The notes under the pieces were generated by a model, which was given only the letters and a program-made list of their open reading frames with translations, had not been told where the DNA came from and searched no databases. A stretch of 64,000 nucleotides of DNA from Maylandia zebra. Taxonomy: Eukaryota > Chordata > Actinopteri > Cichliformes > Cichlidae. Every line of letters begins with the position of its first letter. Position 1 is the stretch's first letter. Below, piece by piece: positions 58,169 to 64,000 of the stretch. The position numbers and the translations under genes were made by a program. The DNA lies in assembly GCF_041146795.1 (NCBI RefSeq), contig NC_135176.1:18301786-18365785 (forward strand). The letters are read 5' to 3'.

Positions 58169-59189
58169 CAAACAAAACATCCCTGATGTAGAAATAAAGG
58201 AAACTTACCTAACTCCAAAGAAACAAAATATACAACCTATAACCATAACCTACCTAACAACACATAAACAGGAGAAAACAGGGTGTCAAAACAAAAGGCA
58301 GCTCTCCCCTAAAAGCAGTCCAAACATGAAACAACAATGCTCATACAAGATACAAAGGCATGCAAGCCTGCACAAGTATGGCAACCAAAATGTCCAGAGA
58401 GCACAGAAGCACAGCTCCACAGGCCTTAAATAGTGCTCTGTTGATTACCAATTAGCCGGACTCTGCGCAGCATCCAATCAGGACAGAGAAGGTGGAGCCT
58501 GGACAAAACAAAGGGTTAGTAGGGAGAAGAGACATCCTCCTGGGGGATGTAACACTGGTGCAAAGTGGGCGATAAACAAACAAGAGAGACGGACTCGCCA
58601 CAGAAAAGCAGATCAGCTGATAATTAATCAGTTTCATGATTGAAGCAGCAGCAGGAGAGGGAGGGCGAGAGAAGAGGCAGTTGCTCCATATATCGGTTGC
58701 TAAGCTTAACATGGGAATGATTTAAAAAAATTCAGAGATGAACTTACACACTTGCTTTACTGCTCTCTGGGATAACTTCCTCGGAGATGAAATGCTGGTT
58801 TAGTAGCGAGGCTACAAATACACAAAGCTGCTCTATCACGTGACACACTGCACAGGTGCTACGCTTATGAGCTGAGTTACGCCATGTCGCAAGTTTTGTG
58901 AGGTGCTTTTTTTGATATTTAATGGATCGGATTACATTTTTTATTTCTCTCCAATATCCGATCCAGTAATTTACGTCAGTATCAGACCGATACCGATACG
59001 TAATATCGGATTGGTCCATCTCTAGTTCAACAGAATGAAAGGCAGAGGTCATGTCCATTGTCAGGAAAACACAATATTCGCCTATATTACATTACGTCAA
59101 AATCTTGTTGGACACTCTAAGACTAGCTGGGTCTGTAAAATGAGTAATATGAATTCATATTAATCAATGTATGTTCTCATCTGCACCGC

Positions 59190-60310
59190 TCATGTGTTGC
59201 TAATTGGATGTATTCTGATTTCCTGCATCTCAATTCAAGTAAAACTGAGGTTCTAGTGCTCGGCCCAAACATTCAAAGTTAGCCAGTACATCAGTGCCCT
59301 CGCTAATACCATCAAATCATCTGGTTAAAAACCTTGGTATCCTTTTTGATACCAAGATGAACACTTGAATTTTGAAAGTCATATTTCAAAGGTTACCCAG
59401 TCTTGTTTCCTTCATCTGAGAAATATTGTGAACAACAACCCTTTACTGTGAGTTTGTCATCTTGAACTTACTTTTAGTACACACTTTAATTTTCTCCTGT
59501 GTTGATTATTACAATTCACTTTTCACGTACATCTCTCAGTTCTTTCATAGCTCATCTTCAATTAGTTCAGAACGCAGCAGCAAGGCTGCTAACGAAAACT
59601 AGCCAGCAGTCACATATTAAACCTATCCTTGCTTCCCTTCACTAGCTTCCAATGAAATTCAGAATCCACTTTAAATTATGTTATTAACATATAAACTTTA
59701 CATGGACAGGCCCCTGCACACCTTATCAATGCAGCCGACCTTTTGGATCTAACCAGGGCCTTCTAGCCATGTATGCGTGTATGTAGGGATGAATATCCCT
59801 CAGTATGGCTGATTATATGCCTGTTTATGGGTCTCTATGTTTTAACATGTAGATTTAACTTCTATCTGTTCTATGTGTTGCTTTTATTTGAGCTGTAAAG
59901 CACTGTAACTTGATGTTTCGAAAGGGTGATATAATTAAGTTATTATTATTAACAATAATAATATTATAAGTCTGTTTGCGTGGGTTCTCTCCGGGTACTC
60001 CGGCTTCCTCCCACCGTCCAAAGACATGCAGCTTGTGGGGATAGGTTAATTGGATAATCCAAATTGCCACTAGGTGTGAATGAATGTGAGTGTGAATGGT
60101 TGTCTGTCCTTGTGTGTTAGCCCTGCGACAGACTGGCGAACTGTCCAGGGTGTACCCTGCCTCTCGCCCTATGACAGCTGGGATAGGCTCCAGCGCCCCC
60201 CGCGACCCTGAAAAGGATAAGCGGAAGCGAATGGATGGATGGATGGATGAATATTATAAGTCTTAGCAATGAATGGGAATTATGAGATTGACCTTTAGCT
60301 GCCAAGAAGA
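59190..60310 (+). mobile_element. Decayed L2-like LINE 3' fragment, unit 3
   Basis: Sister of 9530-10300 with the same broken frames (LQLVQNAAARLL region near 59560). It is interrupted by the short repeat at 59974-60250. Confidence 0.7.
59974..60250 (+). mobile_element. Short retroposon with GGAT-repeat tail
   Basis: 277 bp from GTTTGCGTGGGTTCTCTCCG to a (GGAT)n tail, flanked by the 13-bp duplication ATATTATAAGTCT (59961-59973, 60251-60263). Unit 2 holds the empty site near 10310. It contains the phrase GACAGACTGGCGAACTGTCC common in fish dispersed repeats. SINE or LINE 3' end; no coding sequence. Confidence 0.8.
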
Positions 60311-60672
60311 CAAGGCACAAGCCTATTTCTTTATTATTCTTTTAAGTGGGTGGATAACACTTGTGAACCCAGGTAGTCCAATACAACCACTGTGACCTGC
60401 TGTACAGCTGCAACCTAAAATAAAGCACCTGGAGCTTGGACGCTATTATCTGACTCCCGTATTTTGAATGGTGTTTGGCTGGCTGCTGAATTGTGTACCC
60501 TATGCACACATGCACACACATGAGGAGAGCAGTACACAAGAGAACAGAGTACTGCTATAAGTATCAGAGCACAAAGTTGCTCTGCTTATATTTGTAGCTA
60601 GCCTTCACAAACTAGAGGCAGCCTACACAAACGAGTACAGAGAATTATAGAAGATTAACAGAAGCTCTTTCC

Positions 60673-61644
60673 ATGGCGTTGATTAACTCAGCTGCTGAGA
60701 ACAACATCACCTTTGTGCAACCTGCATATTTTATAATAAGTGGTTTTATTGGCATACCTAATATTAGATATTATTTTGTCTTTCTGTGTTTTATTTACAT
60801 TCTTGCAGTGGTGGGAAACACATTAGTGATGATTGTAATAACATTGGATCGCATGTTGAGAAGTCCAAAATATATTGCTGTTTTTAACCTTGCATTTACA
60901 GACCTGTTAAGTAGCTCTGCTTTGGTTCCAAAGGTTGTTGACATTTTTCTGTTTAACCATTATTATGTTTCCTACAATGACTGCTTGACTTTCATGTTTT
61001 TCTGCTTTACTTTCATTTTTATGCAAGGTTTTAATCTGGTTGTATTGTCCTTTGACAGAGTCATGGCTATCATGTACCCGCTGCACTATCAAATGAGAGT
61101 GAGCCACAAGCTCATTTTATCTTTGATCGCTTTTTTCTGGCTTCTTGCCATAACTCTTATACTCATTGCAGTTGGCCTTCTCACAAGACTTTCTTTTTGT
61201 AAGTCTGTTGTTATTCAGAGCTACTATTGTGATCACGGTCCTATGTATCGTCTTGGCTGCAATGATAATACCCCCAATCATGCATTTGCTGGTTCGGCAC
61301 TAGTTATAATTCTTGGGTTTCCACTGGCATTTATCGTGGGAAGTTACTGCTGTATTGGCTATTCTTTGTCAAAAATTTCTACATTTAGGGAAAGAGTGAA
61401 AGCTTTCAAAACCTACACAGGTCACCTTTCATTAGTGGCAATTTATTTCCTTCCATTTACATTTGTGTATATGTTTGGGAGTGTAATACATCCAAATGCT
61501 AGAATCATAAGCCTTTCTATGAGCACTGTATTGCCTCCCATGTTAAACCCAATTATCTATGTTCTTCAGACACAGGAGATCAAAGAGTCATTAAAGAAGT
61601 TGCTGAAAACTCGAGTTACATCCAAAATTGCCACAAAATATTAA
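60673..61644 (+). CDS. Odorant receptor OR5, intact, 323 aa
   Basis: Third member of the OR1-type group, a single-exon seven-transmembrane olfactory receptor. Landmarks: NIT at residue 11, GNTLVM, LSFDRVMAIMYPLHY, SYYCDHG, KAFKTYTGHLSLVAIYF, PPMLNPIIYVLQTQEIKESL. It shares R in LDRML and FMQGF with OR2 and the SYYCDHG form with OR1. Unique or unusual residues include YYVSYND (V for I), IAVGLL, NHAFAGSA in loop 2/TM5 and VYMFGS in TM6. Start ATG is in TTTCCATGGCG, a good Kozak context. The frame is open to TAA at 61642-61644. Confidence 0.93.
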   Translation: MALINSAAENNITFVQPAYFIISGFIGIPNIRYYFVFLCFIYILAVVGNTLVMIVITLDRMLRSPKYIAVFNLAFTDLLSSSALVPKVVDIFLFNHYYVSYNDCLTFMFFCFTFIFMQGFNLVVLSFDRVMAIMYPLHYQMRVSHKLILSLIAFFWLLAITLILIAVGLLTRLSFCKSVVIQSYYCDHGPMYRLGCNDNTPNHAFAGSALVIILGFPLAFIVGSYCCIGYSLSKISTFRERVKAFKTYTGHLSLVAIYFLPFTFVYMFGSVIHPNARIISLSMSTVLPPMLNPIIYVLQTQEIKESLKKLLKTRVTSKIATKY

Positions 61645-62280
61645 AAAAGGATTTAGACTTGAATGTCTGCAGTGCCCTCTGCCATCTGATGTAAAAGATT
61701 TCGTTTTTCTGTGATCAAAGAGATTCTGCTCCTCTGTATTTTTCAGGAGTAAGATGTAGACATTATTTTAACTTTAGTCAGTTTTAGTAGCAGCAATCTT
61801 CTTTTTTCTTTGAATTTGTTGTTTCAGTACCTGCGTGTGCCACTGTTATGGTACTATTATAGAATCTAAATGACCATAGAATTGAAATTACAAGTTAATA
61901 TAATTGAAAAAGAATATTCAACAATAAAAATATAAGTGAAGTAACACCAGAGTAAATTGTCTTGCATGACCATAGTAAAATGAAATTGTAAAAGCTGCTT
62001 TCCATTATAATCACTTACTTTTTTTAGAGTCGTACAATACCACGTGTCACATACTAAAAAAATTTGAAAAATACGAAAAATATATCGATTCTCACATTAA
62101 AATATCAATGTTTTAGTAATTTAGATTAAATTTGTAGTTTATCATTAACAGGAACACAGTGGAAAGAAACTATAACATTCGGATTGTCTACATTAAAAGG
62201 AAATACTTCCTCTTCCGTCTTTCATAGTCATGTGCGAAATACGGCTGTATAAATGTCTCGCAGCCCCTTGACTCACAGCA
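61645..62280. other. Shared OR 3' flank, unit 3
   Basis: AT-rich mirror of 11706-12341 with scattered substitutions. Candidate AATAAAAATATAAG signal near 61922. No gene is seen. Confidence 0.6.
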
Positions 62281-62382
62281 ATGGCTGAGCGTAATTGGAG
62301 TCATGTTTGGACGTATTTTACCTCCACAAACAGCTGAGACGTGGTTTGCGATTCATGTGGCAAAAAAGTGAGGTGTTGTGAC
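62281..62382 (+). pseudogene. BED zinc-finger N-terminal fragment, unit 3
   Basis: MAERNWSHVWTYFTSTNS then a stop, then DVVCDSCGKKV, as in unit 2. It ends in the target copy GTTGTGAC (62375-62382) of the hAT-B insertion. The C-x2-C half of the finger is here and the histidine half is at 63741. Confidence 0.6.
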
Positions 62383-63740
62383 CATACTTGCCAACCTTGA
62401 GACCTCAGAATTAGGGAGACATTCAAAAGGGCTGTTGGGGGGGGGGTGTGTGTGTGTGTGTGATAAATACATTTTACAGGGTTTATTTATCGGGTAAAAT
62501 ACGTTAAATGTCACCGTTATTATTGGCCGGCCGGTAAACAGCGGTGGTGTCCAAATTAAGAGGCTGCTTCCACCTGAGGACCCGGCCTTCGCGGTCTAAA
62601 GAAAGCCGGGTAGTACGTCACAAGCTCCCTCAGTGAAGTGAAACTGCCGTCTGCTCCTTGCTATCTAAAATATAACCGGGCGCTGACTTAAACTCTCGAC
62701 CATCTCAAACTTCTGTTTAATCATTTTCTGTTAGACATTTATTCAGCTGTGTGAAAACCCCGGAGGAACCCTCCCGAGGGATTAATAAAGTTAAATTTAA
62801 TTGAATCGAATCTAATAACTTTAATCTCAGCCAAACCGATTTACTCATGAACAAATAAAACACTGAAAAAGCCAAACAATAACATTTTTAAGTTATCAAA
62901 GTGACTTATATATCATGTTTAACCCGAGTAGCGAAAGATCGCGGGGGTTTGAAGATGATGTGTCGGTCGCCTCAGATATTTGAAGTTTACACAGCTACAT
63001 TCTCACCTGAAAATATGTTAAAAAAAATTTGCGACTGTTGAGACAACGCCGGTGTCTGCAATTCTTTTGGTCCTGGTAGAGATCACGCTGAGATGTTTCC
63101 ATGTTTTACACAATCCTTTTATTACCCATTATTCTTACAGATCCATCTGGAGATCAGCACACTGCATCCTATGCAGTCCTTTGCTAAAGGCTGATCTAAA
63201 GAACTCCACACAACAGTTACAGTTATAACCTCTGGTCTCCTCCCCCCTACAGTAAACACCCCCACAATGCAAATACACTAGTACAGTGGCCAAGGGTGCT
63301 GACACCCTGACCCCCATCTCCTTTTAAGGTCTTTGTCTGCCCCTCACCCTCAGTAACTCTTGCATCCTTGCCTGGGGATGGGGGTTGATTGTCCTCCTGC
63401 CCTGCACCCCAGTTCTTTGTTCCCATTCCAGGCCTTCTTACACCCATTAACGGCCATATTGTAATATTACAATCAATCCCAAACTATATTCTCTTTATTC
63501 TGATGTATATTATGGAATCTATCCTCAACATGGCTTAGAAAGAGAAATAAGAGCAATATTAAAACTAAGTAGCTGGAATTGGCTGGGCCGCGCTATGAAT
63601 TCTGCAATATGGTTTTTCAATTTTGTTGTCCGGGAGGAAAATCGGGAGAAATTTGGGAGAATGGTGGCTCCGGGAGATTTTCGGGAGGGGCACTGAAATT
63701 CGGGATTCTCCCGGAAAAATCGGGAGGGTTTGCATGTATG
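62383..63740 (+). mobile_element. hAT-B, non-autonomous hAT-type element (best copy)
   Basis: Left end CATACTTGCCAACC, right end GGTTTGCATGTATG (imperfect inverted repeats), flanked by GTTGTGAC and GTTGTGGC (62375-62382, 63741-63748), an 8-bp duplication with one change. Unit 2 keeps GTTGTGGC on the left. It is 1358 bp long with a G run and GT repeat (62438-62462) and no transposase. Units 1 and 2 have damaged versions. Confidence 0.65.
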
Positions 63741-63851
63741 GTTGTGGCAACACCACTAACCTTGTCAAACACCTCAGAGTAAATCATATCACAGAATATG
63801 ACGAGCGTATGTTGAGGCGAACTGAAAAGGAGGAGAGGGACAGGTGCTGCT
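63741..63851 (+). pseudogene. BED zinc-finger C-terminal half, unit 3
   Basis: GNTTNLVKHLRVNH then RRTEKEERDRCC, the H-x4-H half of the finger separated from its cysteines by hAT-B. It stops at about 63852. Same as 6968-7078. Confidence 0.6.
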
Positions 63852-64000
63852 AGCGCGAGATAGACGTCTCTCACGGAGTCCTTTAGTGCTGCATGCAGGC
63901 ACAACTTAAGTTTTTTTATTTTTATATGATGAACCCTGCATTATTAAGTGATAAGAACAAGTAATCTGATGTCCTGTAATCATTATGATGCTATAATTTG

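Larger units (their letters stand above)
45286..59024 (+). mobile_element. hAT-type DNA transposon, non-autonomous, with nested insertions
   Basis: Left terminus TAGAGATGGC, right terminus GTCCATCTCTA (imperfect inverted repeats of about 9 bp), with GTTCAACA duplicated on both sides (45278-45285, 59025-59032). The empty site GTTCAACAGAATG is at 9380 in unit 2. Without the gypsy element it is about 1.9 kb. Its sequence (45286-46357 and 58169-59024) has no transposase. The 8-bp duplication is the hAT hallmark. Confidence 0.85.
59025..63905 (+). repeat. Tandem OR unit 3
   Basis: Matches unit 2 from GTTCAACAGAATG through OR5 and hAT-B. It lacks the Penelope insertion (near 63481 the sequence reads CCCAAACTATATTCTC without a break) and has an added 277-bp repeat at 59974-60250. 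Confidence 0.85.

Overview
The window is vertebrate, almost certainly teleost fish. It holds five intact intronless odorant receptor (OR) genes and no bacterial features. The rest is mostly nested transposable elements of types common in teleost genomes: Tc1, hAT with BED fingers, pogo/Tigger, Ty3/gypsy chromoviruses, L2-like and other LINEs, and Penelope-like elements. A spiny-rayed fish such as a cichlid is my guess; nothing in the sequence proves the species.

Layout. Three tandem units share an OR gene and flanking sequence: unit 1 (about 2.2-9.4 kb, OR1), unit 2 (about 9.4-13.5 kb, OR2, resuming at 43.1-45.3 kb) and unit 3 (about 59.0-63.9 kb, OR5). OR1, OR2 and OR5 are near-identical 323-residue receptors. 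Unit 2 is split by a 29.6 kb block (13515-43096). The block is bounded at both ends by Tc1-like elements in inverted orientation and sits exactly at a TA whose uninterrupted form is present in unit 1 at 5779-5780. Inside it is a large inverted repeat carrying two further ORs head-on (OR3 plus strand, OR4 minus strand), damaged copies of one gypsy chromovirus, its LTRs, a pogo/Tigger element and a full-length but decayed L2-like LINE.

Between units 2 and 3 an hAT-type element (45286-59024, 8-bp target duplication, empty site at 9380-9387) holds a complete gypsy chromovirus (46358-58168, 5-bp target duplication CAAAC). That chromovirus has itself been hit by a LINE in RNase H, a solo LTR in gag, and a different insertion in each of its LTRs.

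The only likely host functions are the five ORs, which should be G-protein-coupled chemoreceptors at the surface of olfactory sensory neurons. Their reading frames are open while nearly everything around them is decayed. Because the duplicated units carry empty sites for several insertions, the order of events can be read: tandem OR duplication, Penelope insertion shared by units 1 and 2, then hAT, gypsy and Tc1-bounded insertions. All coordinates of repeat edges were read by eye from target duplications and paralogous comparison; edges without a stated duplication are approximate.
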